This document shows, one piece after another, positions 42,316 to 52,467 of a stretch of DNA of 59,638 nt. The notes under the pieces were generated by a model, which saw nothing but the letters and a program-made list of their open reading frames with translations, ran no database searches and was not told the origin of the DNA. Numbering within the stretch: position 1 is the first letter of the stretch; each line of letters begins with the position of its first letter. The stretch comes from an uncultured Bacteroidales bacterium (GTDB taxonomy: Bacteria; Bacteroidota; Bacteroidia; Bacteroidales; Paludibacteraceae): assembly GCA_937911235.1 (NCBI GenBank), contig CALDPN010000086.1:1-59638 (forward strand), in the 5' to 3' direction. The translations under genes and the position numbers were made by a program.

Positions 42316-43560
42316 ATGAATAATTGGAAAGAAAACGCTCTTTTAGCATCTAGAAAACTAAATCTAGTTTCAACAGAAGAGATAAACAAAGTATTACTTG
42401 CTTTAGCCGACAAGGCAGAAGAAAAATGTGACGAACTACTAGTGGAAAACCAAAAAGACTTAGCGTCTATGGATAAGTCAAACCCACTTTACGACCGTCT
42501 TCTTCTTACAAAGGGGCGTATTTTTGATATCGCTTCAGACATAAGAAAAGTATCTTCACTACCTTCTCCTGTGGGTAGAGTGCTTGAAAGCAGAGAACTA
42601 CCAAACGGCCTAAAACTTACCAAAAAAGCAGTACCATTTGGTGTAATTGGTATTATTTATGAGGCTCGTCCAAACGTTAGTTTCGACGTGTTCTCTCTTT
42701 GTTTTAAAACAGCCAATGTGTGCGTGCTAAAAGGTGGTACAGATGCTTATAACTCAAACTTTGCTATTGTAAACCTTATTAAAGAAGTGCTTCGCGAGCA
42801 CAATTTAGATGAAAATATGGTTCACCTACTTCCTGCAGGACGCGAAGCTACAGGCGAGCTTCTTAGTGCAGTGGGTTATATAGACCTTATCATTCCTCGT
42901 GGTAGTGCAGGTCTTATTAAATATGTGCGAGAAAACTCACAAGTGCCTGTAATTGAAACTGGTGCAGGTGTGGTTCACTGCTATTTCGATAAAGACGGCG
43001 ACCTAGAAAAAGGAAAAGCAATTATAGAAAATGCGAAAACTCGTCGCGTGAGCGTTTGTAATGCACTAGACTGCCTTGTTATTCACAAAGATAGACTAGG
43101 CGATCTTGCAGCAATTTGTTCTGGTCTTATCAAAGAAAAAAATGTGGTTATCGAAGCAGACGAATCTGCATATAATGCTCTTAATGGAAACTACCCAGCA
43201 GAACTTCTTACCACTGTAAACGAAGAAAGTTTTGGTAAAGAGTTTATGTCTCACAGAATGAGTATTAAAACTGCTGATAGTTTAAAAGACGCTATCGACC
43301 ACATTAGCACATATAGTTCTAAACACAGCGAAAGCATTGTTACAGAAAACGAAGAATCTGCAGCAGCATTCCTTAAAGAAGTGGATGCTTCTTGTGTATA
43401 TCACAATGCTCCAACAAGCTTCACAGACGGTGGACAATTTGGTATGGGTGCAGAAATAGGTATTAGTACACAAAAACTTCACGCTCGTGGACCTATGGCT
43501 CTACCAGAACTTTGTACATATAAATGGTTAATCGTTGGCAATGGCCAAACTCGTTCATAA
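42316..43560 (+). CDS. proA: Glutamate-5-semialdehyde dehydrogenase
   Basis: A 414-residue enzyme of proline synthesis. VPFGVIGIIYEARPNVSFD and LKGGTDAYNSN form the nucleotide site, and RRVSVCNALDC carries the catalytic cysteine. Normal length. It is separated from proB by the DUF975 gene. The antiporter gene begins 19 nt downstream. Confidence 0.95.
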   Translation: MNNWKENALLASRKLNLVSTEEINKVLLALADKAEEKCDELLVENQKDLASMDKSNPLYDRLLLTKGRIFDIASDIRKVSSLPSPVGRVLESRELPNGLKLTKKAVPFGVIGIIYEARPNVSFDVFSLCFKTANVCVLKGGTDAYNSNFAIVNLIKEVLREHNLDENMVHLLPAGREATGELLSAVGYIDLIIPRGSAGLIKYVRENSQVPVIETGAGVVHCYFDKDGDLEKGKAIIENAKTRRVSVCNALDCLVIHKDRLGDLAAICSGLIKEKNVVIEADESAYNALNGNYPAELLTTVNEESFGKEFMSHRMSIKTADSLKDAIDHISTYSSKHSESIVTENEESAAAFLKEVDASCVYHNAPTSFTDGGQFGMGAEIGISTQKLHARGPMALPELCTYKWLIVGNGQTRS

Positions 43561-43578
43561 CACCCTAATTAGAATTTA

Positions 43579-45753
43579 ATGAAAGAACTACTATTCGACA
43601 TTTTCAACCTGCCACTAGAAGACCCTGTTCTTATTTTCTCAGTGGTGCTAGGTATTATATTGTTTGCTCCTATTATATTTGATAAAATTAGAATTCCACA
43701 TATCGTGGGTATGATTTTAGCTGGTATGATTTTAGGGCCCAATGGTATCAACTTATTAAGTCACGATAGTAGTTTTGAGTTGTTTGGAAACGTAGGAATC
43801 CTTTATATCATGTTTGTGGCAGGCATAGACATGGATATGAACGACTTTAAGCAAAACAAAAATAAAAGTATTGTCTTTGGTATTTTTACTTTTATAATAC
43901 CAATGCTACTTGGTTCTGTAACAGGTTATTACTTAATTAAAGAAATTATCCTTACAGCATCTGGTAGCGCAGAGGGCATTATATGGAACTGTGGAGACCC
44001 TTCAAACAATATCACACTTATAAAACATTGTGGGCTATCTGCAGTGGTGCTTGCCAGTATGTATGCTTCAAATACACTTATTGCATATCCTATTATTACT
44101 CGCTTTGGTATCTCTAAACAAAGGTCTGTAAATATCACAGTAGGTGGCACCATGATTACCACTATACTTTCACTTTTAGTGTTGGCTGTGATATTAGAGG
44201 TGGTACGCCAAGGTTCTATAGACTATATGTTTTGGATAAAACTTACCGTGGGGTTAAGCATATACTCTGTAATTTTATTTGTTCTTTATCCTATTGTAGG
44301 CAGATGGTTTTTCAAAAGATTTAATGACAATATAGTTCAGTATATCTTCGTGCTTGCTATGGTGTTCCTATCTTCCTTCTTGGCAAAACTGGCAGGGGTG
44401 GAATACATTATTGGTGCGTTTATAGCAGGTGTTACTTTAAATAGACTTGTGCCACGTCGTTCTCCACTTATGAACAGGATTGACTTTGTGGGTAACGCTA
44501 TTTTTATTCCATTCTTCCTTATTAGTGTGGGTATGATAGTAAACTTTAAGGTAATATTTGATGGTTATCTTACTATCGTTACTGCTATCATAATGTGCAT
44601 AGTGGCAACTCTTTCTAAATACCTAGCAGCAAAACTTACCCAAAAGGTATACAAAATGGAACCAGAAGAAGGTTCTATGATATTTGGATTAAGTAATGCC
44701 CAAGCTGCTGCTACACTTGCTGCCGTAACCATTGCATATAATCTAGTAATAGGTACTGCTGCAGATGGTTCTGAAATAAGACTACTATCAGAAGAGATTC
44801 TAAATGGTACTATCGTGATGATTTTAGTTACCTGTACCATAAGTTCTATTTTTACTGAAAAGTCTGCCAGAAAACTTGCATTAAAAACCGATTTAGAAAC
44901 CTCTGAAAACCACTATAACCCAGAAAATCGTATTCTTATACCAGTGGCAAACCCAGAGACTCTAGATAGCCTTATGGAGCTTGCTCTGCTTATTAAGGAA
45001 AAGAAAGATAAACAACCAGTTTATGCTCTAAAAGTAATAGACGATTTCCAAAATGCAGATAAAATATCTCAAGGTAAAAAACTTCTAGACCGTGCTGCAA
45101 ATATAGGAGCAGGAGCAGATATTAAGGTAAAACGCATTTCTCGCTACGACCTTAACATTTCTAGTGGTATTTGCAACGTAGTGAAAGAGAAGAATATTTC
45201 AGACGTAGTCTTAGGCTTACACAACAAAAGCACTGCATCCGACTCTTTCTTTGGAAATATGACAGACTCAATTTTAGGAGGTGTAAACCGAATGATTTAT
45301 ATCTACAAGTCTGTGCAACCAATGTCAACTATTAAAAGAGTTGTGGTTGCCACTCCTCCAAAATGTGAATTTGAATCTGGTTTCAACAAATGGTGCAATC
45401 GTGTATTCACCCTAACATCTCAAACTGGCGGTGAATTAGTGTTCTATTGCACTAAAGAAACAAAAGAAGCCATTATGGAGGTGGCAAAAGAAAGTAAAAC
45501 TAGCGTAAATATTAATTATTTCTTATTGGCAGATTGGGAAGACTTCTTAATACTAACCAGAGAGGTGAAATTTAACGATTTATTATTAGTAGTTACAGCG
45601 AGAAAACAAAGTATCTCATACACCCCAGAGTTAGAAAAACTTCCAAAACAACTAGGAAATTATTTCGCAGACAATAGCTTCATAGTTCTGTACCCAGAAC
45701 AGTTCAAAGAAGGGGAGTTTGACCGAAATATCTCCGAACGTAAGTTTATATAA
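43579..45753 (+). CDS. Cation:proton antiporter (CPA2/Kef type) with a USP-like tail
   Basis: A 724-residue protein. Residues about 1-420 form 12-13 membrane helices with the antiporter stretch GMILAGMILGPNGINLL and LAKLAGVEYIIGAFIAGVTLNRLVP. Residues about 435-700 are a cytoplasmic universal-stress-like tandem (RILIPVANPETL, RVVVATPPK-like VVVATPP). It exchanges K+ or Na+ for protons. It converges on rnhB with a terminator between them. Confidence 0.88.
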   Translation: MKELLFDIFNLPLEDPVLIFSVVLGIILFAPIIFDKIRIPHIVGMILAGMILGPNGINLLSHDSSFELFGNVGILYIMFVAGIDMDMNDFKQNKNKSIVFGIFTFIIPMLLGSVTGYYLIKEIILTASGSAEGIIWNCGDPSNNITLIKHCGLSAVVLASMYASNTLIAYPIITRFGISKQRSVNITVGGTMITTILSLLVLAVILEVVRQGSIDYMFWIKLTVGLSIYSVILFVLYPIVGRWFFKRFNDNIVQYIFVLAMVFLSSFLAKLAGVEYIIGAFIAGVTLNRLVPRRSPLMNRIDFVGNAIFIPFFLISVGMIVNFKVIFDGYLTIVTAIIMCIVATLSKYLAAKLTQKVYKMEPEEGSMIFGLSNAQAAATLAAVTIAYNLVIGTAADGSEIRLLSEEILNGTIVMILVTCTISSIFTEKSARKLALKTDLETSENHYNPENRILIPVANPETLDSLMELALLIKEKKDKQPVYALKVIDDFQNADKISQGKKLLDRAANIGAGADIKVKRISRYDLNISSGICNVVKEKNISDVVLGLHNKSTASDSFFGNMTDSILGGVNRMIYIYKSVQPMSTIKRVVVATPPKCEFESGFNKWCNRVFTLTSQTGGELVFYCTKETKEAIMEVAKESKTSVNINYFLLADWEDFLILTREVKFNDLLLVVTARKQSISYTPELEKLPKQLGNYFADNSFIVLYPEQFKEGEFDRNISERKFI

Positions 45754-45758
45754 AAACC

Positions 45759-45790
45759 AATGGCGACTCTTTTAAAAAAGGGTCGCCATT
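45759..45790. terminator. Bidirectional terminator between the antiporter gene and rnhB
   Basis: Stem AATGGCGAC / GTCGCCATT with A/T-rich flanks. It is closely similar to the terminator at 41529-41562. Confidence 0.8.
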
Positions 45791-45795
45791 TGTGT

Positions 45796-46410
45796 TTAAA
45801 ATAAACTTATCTCTGTGGGGTTTGGGTTGTATTCCTTTACTCCTTTGAAGGTGAGGCGGTGATATGGGGTGATGCCGTGTTTGGCTATGGCATCGCGATG
45901 CTTAGCAGTTGGGTATCCCTTGTTTTCTAGCCAGTCGTATGCAGGATACTCCTCGGCAATTTTATTCATATAGTCGTCACGATATGTTTTTGCCAAAATA
46001 GATGCAGCCGCAATAGACATCATTTTAGCGTCGCCTTTCACTACAGTGGTAAATGGAATAAGCAGTTTGCTCTTAAATCTGTTGCCATCTATAAGCAAAT
46101 GTTCTGGTTTCACGTTTAGTGCCTCAATGGCTCTTGTCATAGCCAGAAAAGAAGCATTCAATATGTTAATTCTATCGATTTCATCGGGAAAAACTATACC
46201 TACAGCATATGCAATAGCCTTCTCCTCTATTATAGGTCTTAACTCATAACGTTGCTTTTCTGTAAGTTGTTTTGAGTCGTTGAGAAGTTCGTTTTCAAAG
46301 TCTTCTGGAAGTATTACAGCAGCAGCAAAGACAGGTCCTGCAAGACAGCCTCTGCCTGCCTCGTCCACTCCACATTCCACTCGCCCTTTTTCTAAATATG
46401 GTAATAGCAT
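45796..46410 (-). CDS. rnhB: Ribonuclease HII
   Basis: A 204-residue endonuclease that removes RNA from RNA-DNA hybrids. CGVDEAGRGCLAGPV supplies the first two acidic metal ligands (D16, E17), LLIDGNRFK the next aspartate and AAASILAKTYRD the conserved motif; PTAKHRDAI follows. It overlaps the FNT gene by 1 nt. Confidence 0.95.
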   Translation of the reverse strand: MLLPYLEKGRVECGVDEAGRGCLAGPVFAAAVILPEDFENELLNDSKQLTEKQRYELRPIIEEKAIAYAVGIVFPDEIDRINILNASFLAMTRAIEALNVKPEHLLIDGNRFKSKLLIPFTTVVKGDAKMMSIAAASILAKTYRDDYMNKIAEEYPAYDWLENKGYPTAKHRDAIAKHGITPYHRLTFKGVKEYNPNPTEISLF

Positions 46411-47048
46411 TATTGTTTAGCTAGAAGTGGTCTTTTGTTACTTACGTTGCAACCAATAAAGTTGCCAACTATGGTAGAAAGCCAAATGCAAAAGATTTGA
46501 CCTGCATTTTCTAGTAGCAATTCGGTGCTACCCATAGCATAATAATAAATATCTGCTATACTGTGGGCAAATCCACAAACAATGAATAATGGCACACCAA
46601 ATACAAGAGGAAGGTATCTTTCACCATTAAATTTTGAGTGATATACAGCTTCTGTCATTATGAAACCACATAAAATAGCTAGAAGACAGTTTTTGAAAAG
46701 TCCGTTTGTAAGTCGGGTATTTATAATGCCATCTGCGACCTCGGTTAGTGAAGGCGCCACATATCTCATTATAAGACCAAATAACACACAACCTACAAGA
46801 TTTCCTATAATAGAAATAGGAATCATTTGCCAAGTATCTTTGGTCACAAATCCTGCTGTGCCGGTATATAGCACGTGTTTGTTGTGCACCACCACAATAA
46901 GACCAAATGAGAAGAGAACTGCACCGATAAAGCCGCCAATTTCTGGAAATGCTGCACAGCTTTTTAGATAGGCTGTTCCACCAAAAGAAATACAAGCACC
47001 AGCAAAAATGGCATGTTTAAAATTGAAAAGAAAGTCTTTAAGTGTCAT
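46410..47048 (-). CDS. Formate/nitrite transporter family protein
   Basis: A 212-residue channel protein with six hydrophobic helices. AIFAGACISFGGTAYL and FGLIVVVHNKHVLYTGTAGF, then GFAHSIADIYYYAMG, are FNT landmarks. It is shorter than classical FocA, as is usual for this Bacteroidetes group. Substrate unknown. Confidence 0.82.
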   Translation of the reverse strand: MTLKDFLFNFKHAIFAGACISFGGTAYLKSCAAFPEIGGFIGAVLFSFGLIVVVHNKHVLYTGTAGFVTKDTWQMIPISIIGNLVGCVLFGLIMRYVAPSLTEVADGIINTRLTNGLFKNCLLAILCGFIMTEAVYHSKFNGERYLPLVFGVPLFIVCGFAHSIADIYYYAMGSTELLLENAGQIFCIWLSTIVGNFIGCNVSNKRPLLAKQ

Positions 47049-47049
47049 A

Positions 47050-48003
47050 TTATTTAAGGTTGTAAATGTAATTACTTAGTACTTTGCCCACCGCATTTAG
47101 CACGGTTTTATCGATATTTTCTAGGTTGTCGTTCACTGTGTGCCATGTAACTGGAAAACCTTCGTCTTTTGTGTAATCGATAATATCTATACATGGAATG
47201 CCAGATAGCATATTCACATAATAGTGATCGTCTATTAGACTACCACCCAAATCATTTGAAAACAAACTTGCATAACCCATGTCTGCTGCGATTTTCCACA
47301 CTCCGTTTACCACATCACTTGCAAAATGCATAGACACTACGTCTTTGTCGAATCTTGCACCTGCACCACCTACCATATCTAAAAGTATACCAAAACGTGC
47401 TCTATAGTTTGGAGTGTGAGGGTTGCGTGCCCAATATTGCGAACCAAGGCAATAGCTATGCTCCACGCTTGAGTTGCCATAGTCTTCTGAGTCGAAAAGT
47501 ACTATATCCACTGCCACATTTGGTTTTGAAACCGCAAAGCAACGAGCTAGTTCCATAAGCACAGCTACTCCAGAAGCTCCGTCGTTTGCTCCAAGCACTG
47601 GTGTTTTATGATTTTCTGCATTTGGGTCTTCGTCACACACAGGGCGACTATCCCAGTGAGCACAAAGCATAATTCTATTTTTAGACGCTGGATTGAAAGA
47701 AGCAATTATGTTTCTCGACTCTAGTTTTGTGCCATCAAAAGCAGTAAGATTCACATCTTGAGTAATCACCGTGTCGGCAAAACACTCAAGTGTAGAAACC
47801 AAATATTTTGCACATTCTTTGTGTGCTTTAGTATTTGGCACGCGAGGACCAAAAGCTACTTGATTTGCCAAATAGCTATAACAACTATCTGCATTAAATT
47901 CCACCTTTAAAGGAGCAGAAACTGATGCTGTAGTATTCTCGTTTGCCTTTTGGGCACAAGAAGTAAAAAGTATAAGCGATATTAAAAGAATTATTTTTTC
48001 CAT
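47050..48003 (-). CDS. M28-family lipoprotein peptidase / glutaminyl-cyclase-like
   Basis: A 317-residue protein with lipobox FTSC (Cys15). The zinc ligands are visible: H in CAHWDSRP, the aspartate in LGANDGASG, DSEDYG and the late histidine in DDHYYV. The layout resembles glutaminyl-peptide cyclotransferases, which share the M28 fold. It overlaps the glycosyltransferase gene by 13 nt. Confidence 0.88.
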   Translation of the reverse strand: MEKIILLISLILFTSCAQKANENTTASVSAPLKVEFNADSCYSYLANQVAFGPRVPNTKAHKECAKYLVSTLECFADTVITQDVNLTAFDGTKLESRNIIASFNPASKNRIMLCAHWDSRPVCDEDPNAENHKTPVLGANDGASGVAVLMELARCFAVSKPNVAVDIVLFDSEDYGNSSVEHSYCLGSQYWARNPHTPNYRARFGILLDMVGGAGARFDKDVVSMHFASDVVNGVWKIAADMGYASLFSNDLGGSLIDDHYYVNMLSGIPCIDIIDYTKDEGFPVTWHTVNDNLENIDKTVLNAVGKVLSNYIYNLK

Positions 48004-49034
48004 CCCATTGGTATTAATGATAGTAAAGCTGTAAGTATCACATACAAAGGATAATATAATGACACTACTGGTGAATATGCTAAAACAGAGCTCTTTTTAA
48101 ATTTAATTGCCACAGGTAGCAAGATAAACATATCAATAATGTATTTTGCAAGCACCCAAAGTAGCAAAATAGGTTTGTAAAAAGACATTATATAAATGCC
48201 CACCATTAGGCATTGCATTGTGAAAACTAACACTCCTGCCCTTATTATAGAATAGTCTGTATAGTGCGGAGCTTTAGATGTCCAACGAGCTCTTTGGCGG
48301 AAAAAATCTATTATATTTTTGCTACCATCAATGGTGACTACTGCATCTAACGAATTGCAAAAATGCACGGTTCCACCGAGTTTTTTGGTACTTTCTAGCA
48401 AAAACATATCATCGCCAGATGGCACATCTAAAAGCACATCACATTTACCATACCACTCTTTCGAAAATGCTAGTGAACAAGCATTGCACATAAGTGGATT
48501 TTTGTTGCCTGCACTGCCCGCAGTAATACCCATTATGCTCAAGTATTCCATACTTTGATATGGGTATTTTCTACTCATTTTCACAGGACCTATCACAAGG
48601 TTTGCTGCAGAGTTTTTGTACGATGCCACCATCTTTTCTATCCATTTCTTTGGATATGAAACATCGGCATCGGCAGTGAGTATAATATTGGTTTTAGCCT
48701 CAGAAATGGCTTGTTTTATAGCCCTCTTTTTCCCTTCTCCAGTGGCATGTATCAACCTCAGCCTACCTAAAGAAAATAACTTTGACAATCGTATAAAACT
48801 AGCGGTTTCATCGGAAGAATTATCATCTACAATAATAAATTCCACCTCTCTATAAGTTTGCAGACTAAGAGACTCTAAGCAGTTTTTTATGGTTTTAGCT
48901 TCATTCTTAACTGCCATTACCACAGTTACCTTTTCATCATAAGACTCCAGAGGTTTTTCCTTCGGCAAACGAAAAAAACCTATAGTGATATAGATAATGA
49001 AAATAAAGTAGAGAGTAAATACAACAGTTATCAT
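47991..49034 (-). CDS. Membrane-bound family 2 glycosyltransferase
   Basis: A 347-residue protein with an N-terminal membrane helix, a GT-A domain (VTVVMAVKNEAKTI, EFIIVDDNSSDET, TADADVSYPKKW) and RQRARW in the QxxRW position. Three membrane helices follow. It probably builds a cell-envelope polysaccharide or glycolipid. It overlaps the LysE-like gene by 4 nt (ATGA). Confidence 0.88.
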   Translation of the reverse strand: MITVVFTLYFIFIIYITIGFFRLPKEKPLESYDEKVTVVMAVKNEAKTIKNCLESLSLQTYREVEFIIVDDNSSDETASFIRLSKLFSLGRLRLIHATGEGKKRAIKQAISEAKTNIILTADADVSYPKKWIEKMVASYKNSAANLVIGPVKMSRKYPYQSMEYLSIMGITAGSAGNKNPLMCNACSLAFSKEWYGKCDVLLDVPSGDDMFLLESTKKLGGTVHFCNSLDAVVTIDGSKNIIDFFRQRARWTSKAPHYTDYSIIRAGVLVFTMQCLMVGIYIMSFYKPILLLWVLAKYIIDMFILLPVAIKFKKSSVLAYSPVVSLYYPLYVILTALLSLIPMGWKK

Positions 49035-49706
49035 ACAGATAGTGAGAAACCGCTAACAGAGCTAATTAGTGCCACTAAAGCTATCACAAAAATTAAACAA
49101 CCAGTAGCCTTATTTAGAATCCAAAGTCCTCTAATATTGAATCTTTTTCTAAAGATACTGGCAAGCAATGTTAATAAGAACCACCATAAACCTGCTCCTA
49201 CAAACACAGAAATAATGCCAATTGCAATTTCTAAAAAGTGAGATTCAGAAGTTACGAAGTTATATTGAGCAAACAGACCAATGTAAAGGAAAATCATAAG
49301 CGGATTGCTCAGAGTAAGTGAAAACGAAGTAATATAATCAACCCAGTAAGAAGACTTTTCGCCTTTGCTTTTTTCAATGTTTTTAGCAGGGTTTTGGAAG
49401 AAAATATAGATACCAAAAACAAGAGAGTTTGATCCTGGCTCAGGATAAACCAAATATCATCATAATAGCACTACCCGCTATTTGAATGATAAGTTTATTT
49501 TCTTCGATAAAAGATAACACCACAGAAAGACCCACAATAGCAAGCAAGGCATAGAACGTGTCGGAAGACGCCGCTCCAAGGCCAGAAAAGAACCCATGAA
49601 GTCTACCTTTTTGCAGAGTTCTTTGAATAATTAGTATTGCAATAGGACCTACAGGAATAGAAGTACAAAGCCCTATAGTAATCCCCTCTATTATGGTACT
49701 AAACAT
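49031..49706 (-). pseudogene. LysE-type exporter gene broken by a 37-bp insertion
   Basis: Two overlapping frames encode the two halves of a LysE/RhtB exporter: an N-terminal 88 residues (CTSIPVGPIAILIIQRTLQKG) and a C-terminal part from KNIEKS to the end, with FSLTLSNPLMIFLYIGLF. The break lies at 49412-49448. If those 37 nt are removed, IFG joins IYIFF and the frame is restored to 212 codons plus a stop, the normal family length. A 6-nt direct repeat ACCAAA flanks the insertion. Confidence 0.85.
49412..49448 (+). other. 37-bp insertion containing the 16S rRNA 5'-end sequence
   Basis: The plus strand reads ACCAAAAACAAG, then the 20-nt conserved 16S start used as primer 27F (49424-49443), then GATAA. 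The sequence before and after that core also partly resembles the Bacteroidales 16S leader and start. It is flanked by ACCAAA on both sides. Confidence 0.85.
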
Positions 49707-49761
49707 AATGCAAATATCTAAATTTTTTTCGTCTTTTTGCTATAAAATCTAGATTTTCTTT

Positions 49762-49769
49762 TATTTTTG
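49762..49769 (+). promoter_or_regulatory. -7 promoter element of lpxH
   Basis: It reads TATTTTTG, only 10 nt before the ATG at 49779, with a TTTG at 49736-49739. The mRNA would be almost leaderless. Confidence 0.5.
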
Positions 49770-49778
49770 TAGAAAATT

Positions 49779-50546
49779 ATGAGCCAAAACAAAAAAATAT
49801 ATTTTATTTCCGACGTGCACCTTGGAGCAAGGGCATTTGACGACGATAGAGAAAGAGAGAAAAAACTAGTTCGTTTTCTTTCTTCTATTGAAAATGACGC
49901 CAAAGCCATCTACTTTTTGGGTGATATTTTCGACTTTTGGTACGAATATAAAAACATCATCCCAAAGGGTTTTACTCGCCTATTTGGAAAGTTGGCAGAG
50001 CTTGCCGATGCTGGTGTGGAAATGCACTATTTTATAGGTAATCACGACATCTGGACAGGAGATTATTTTGAGAAAGAGTTTGGCATGATAATGCACTACG
50101 ATGCAGAGGAAATGCAGATAAATGGTAAAACTTTTTATCTTGCGCATGGACACAGAACAGGCTACAGACCGCTTGCCGTGAAGATTATGCACTTTTTCTT
50201 CCATTCAAAATGGGTAAGACGCATATACAACCTTATCCACCCTTCTATAAACTACTACTTTGGATTAAAATGGTCTGCTCACAACAGAACATACAAACAC
50301 AAACAAGAAGACGCTAAGTATTTAGGCGAGAAAAACGAAACTCTTGTATGTTTTGCAAAAGAGTATCTTAAAACAAAACAAGTAGACTTCTTTATCTTTG
50401 GCCACAGACACGTGGTACTAGATTTGATGCTCACCAAAACCTCTCGCGTAGTTTACCTAGGCGACTGGGTTACCAACTTCACCTACGGGGTGCTCGATGG
50501 CACCGCATTTTCACTTGAGATTTACGAGGAGAGTGAAAATTTATAA
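49779..50546 (+). CDS. lpxH: UDP-2,3-diacylglucosamine diphosphatase
   Basis: A 255-residue metallophosphoesterase that releases UMP and forms lipid X in lipid A synthesis. Metal motifs: ISDVHLG, GDIFDFW, GNHD, LAHGHRTG and GHRH. Length is normal for the Bacteroidetes LpxH group. Single gene with its own promoter. Confidence 0.9.
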   Translation: MSQNKKIYFISDVHLGARAFDDDREREKKLVRFLSSIENDAKAIYFLGDIFDFWYEYKNIIPKGFTRLFGKLAELADAGVEMHYFIGNHDIWTGDYFEKEFGMIMHYDAEEMQINGKTFYLAHGHRTGYRPLAVKIMHFFFHSKWVRRIYNLIHPSINYYFGLKWSAHNRTYKHKQEDAKYLGEKNETLVCFAKEYLKTKQVDFFIFGHRHVVLDLMLTKTSRVVYLGDWVTNFTYGVLDGTAFSLEIYEESENL

Positions 50547-50629
50547 AATTCCTTAAAAAACCTCACAACAAGCAATAATTTGCCTGTTATAACGTTTGTA
50601 GGTTAAAGACAAACTAAAAAATCAAAATC

Positions 50630-52456
50630 ATGAAAAAACTTTTATTTACTATCGGCACTTTGTGTGCGGTATTGATTTCTTCTTGTACAAATCAAGGTAA
50701 ATACACTTACCAAATTCCAGAATCTTTAATCATTGATGCCGATACAGCAACAATTATCCCCGATTATCAAAAGAAAATTGGCGACACCAAAGTTGTTTGT
50801 TATATTGTAGATACTTGTAGTAGGAATTATAAATACCCTGCACAAATAACAATGAGAGAGGTGGGTAATCCTATACTAACAGATAATGACATTCTTGCTA
50901 TTCAACTTGCTAAAATAGAAAATGACTCATTCTCCTTTTCATTCCCAGAGATGGTTGGAACAGGAAATATTAGTTGTGCTTTTGCAATAACAGATAGTAC
51001 TGCTTGTTATATTGACGCTTATATTGAGCCTGGCAAAACAAACAATATCTGGATTGATATAACAAAACCACAAGGACAATATGGAGATCTTTACGCTGTT
51101 TATTCTGACAATGCTTACAATGCAATTAATAATGCAATAAACAAACCTATACCTTATATCAGAGATTGGCGTGGTATTCCAGAAAATAAGTATATAGATT
51201 TAAATAAAAAAGAATTTATAGAAATGGTTATGCATCAGCATGACTCAATAATTGAATGTATTAATAAAGATTCTATAGCAAGTACGATTCGTTTTTACAA
51301 TGTTGAATATGCAAAATACGAAACATATAGAGTAATAGAACAATATAATCACTTAAAAGAGAAACTAAGCAAAAGAGAGATTGCTAAACATGAGTATATA
51401 TCATCGGAAGAATTGCAAAAAGTATTTAATGAATTAAATTTTCTTCCAAAATCATTATTTTATCCATATTGTAATGAATTCATAAATGAGACATCTATAG
51501 ACTTAAAAGATTATCCTGCAGATGTATATTCAATGTCTCAGCTTGCTCGACTTTGTGATAAATTTGATGAAAATCTTTGGAAAGACGCGCCAGAAGATGC
51601 TGCCGATTTTATTGGCGATGAATTCTATATTGCAGCCTATAAACATTATCGCACTCAATGTATAGAAGCTCACAAAAGAGCAGAAGGCGTATTGGCAGAA
51701 GACACACCTAATGTTGCTGACGCCAAGTTATTTTCTTCTATGATGCAAAAATACAAAGGCAGACCTACTATTGTTTACTTTTGGAGTGCACTAGATTCTT
51801 ACTCTTTATATGATTTGAGAAGAAATAAAGATAATCAATCGGCTGATACCACATACGTTTATATCGCAAACAGTTGGTCTTCTAAATCAGACTGGAATAA
51901 AACAATTAATCACATTAAGGGGAACCATTATTTTATTTCTAATGAATCTTTCAATTATATACTAAAGCAATATGGAAACAAACATGGACTTATTCCATTT
52001 AAATTGTATGTAGATGAGAATAGTAAGACTTATTCTTATCAAGATAGAACTCCGCTAGATCCAGAAGCTAAAGAAAATAAGCGTCCTGTTTACATAGAAG
52101 AAGCACCAAATGTACCAAATGATAGCTTAGTTTCTGCTATTGTAGAAAAACACAAAGGAAAACCTACAATTATAGATTTCTGGGGAGTATATTGCATACA
52201 TTGTATGAAAGAGATTAGCATAAAAGAAAAAACAAAAACCGATGATGTAAACTATATTTATATCACATGTACGGCAGATTCCCCACAAGATAAATGGGAG
52301 GAAACAATTAAAGACATAAGCGGATATCATTATTATATATCTACCGATGCTTTCTATTCAATACTAGAAAGTTATCAGACACGTTCCATTCCATTTAAAC
52401 TATACTACTCCGCAGACGGAAAATTAGAAAATACTGTTGTAGGAGCAGAGTATTAA
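50630..52456 (+). CDS. Lipoprotein with two thioredoxin-like domains
   Basis: A 608-residue lipoprotein (lipobox ISSC, Cys19). The N-terminal half (about 25-150) is a beta-domain like that of Bacteroidetes TlpA/DUF4369 proteins. The first thioredoxin fold (about 370-470) has lost its cysteines (WSALDSYSL). The second (about 505-600) keeps CIHC in FWGVYCIHCMKE. The C-terminus ends soon after the last strand. A thiol-disulfide function in the periplasm is likely. A hairpin terminator follows at 52468-52501. Confidence 0.85.
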   Translation: MKKLLFTIGTLCAVLISSCTNQGKYTYQIPESLIIDADTATIIPDYQKKIGDTKVVCYIVDTCSRNYKYPAQITMREVGNPILTDNDILAIQLAKIENDSFSFSFPEMVGTGNISCAFAITDSTACYIDAYIEPGKTNNIWIDITKPQGQYGDLYAVYSDNAYNAINNAINKPIPYIRDWRGIPENKYIDLNKKEFIEMVMHQHDSIIECINKDSIASTIRFYNVEYAKYETYRVIEQYNHLKEKLSKREIAKHEYISSEELQKVFNELNFLPKSLFYPYCNEFINETSIDLKDYPADVYSMSQLARLCDKFDENLWKDAPEDAADFIGDEFYIAAYKHYRTQCIEAHKRAEGVLAEDTPNVADAKLFSSMMQKYKGRPTIVYFWSALDSYSLYDLRRNKDNQSADTTYVYIANSWSSKSDWNKTINHIKGNHYFISNESFNYILKQYGNKHGLIPFKLYVDENSKTYSYQDRTPLDPEAKENKRPVYIEEAPNVPNDSLVSAIVEKHKGKPTIIDFWGVYCIHCMKEISIKEKTKTDDVNYIYITCTADSPQDKWEETIKDISGYHYYISTDAFYSILESYQTRSIPFKLYYSADGKLENTVVGAEY

Positions 52457-52467
52457 GATATAACAGA

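Noticed and set aside
49424..49443. A 16S rRNA gene start
   Set aside because: The match to 16S stops within a few bases on each side and lies inside a LysE coding region. There is no rRNA gene here.
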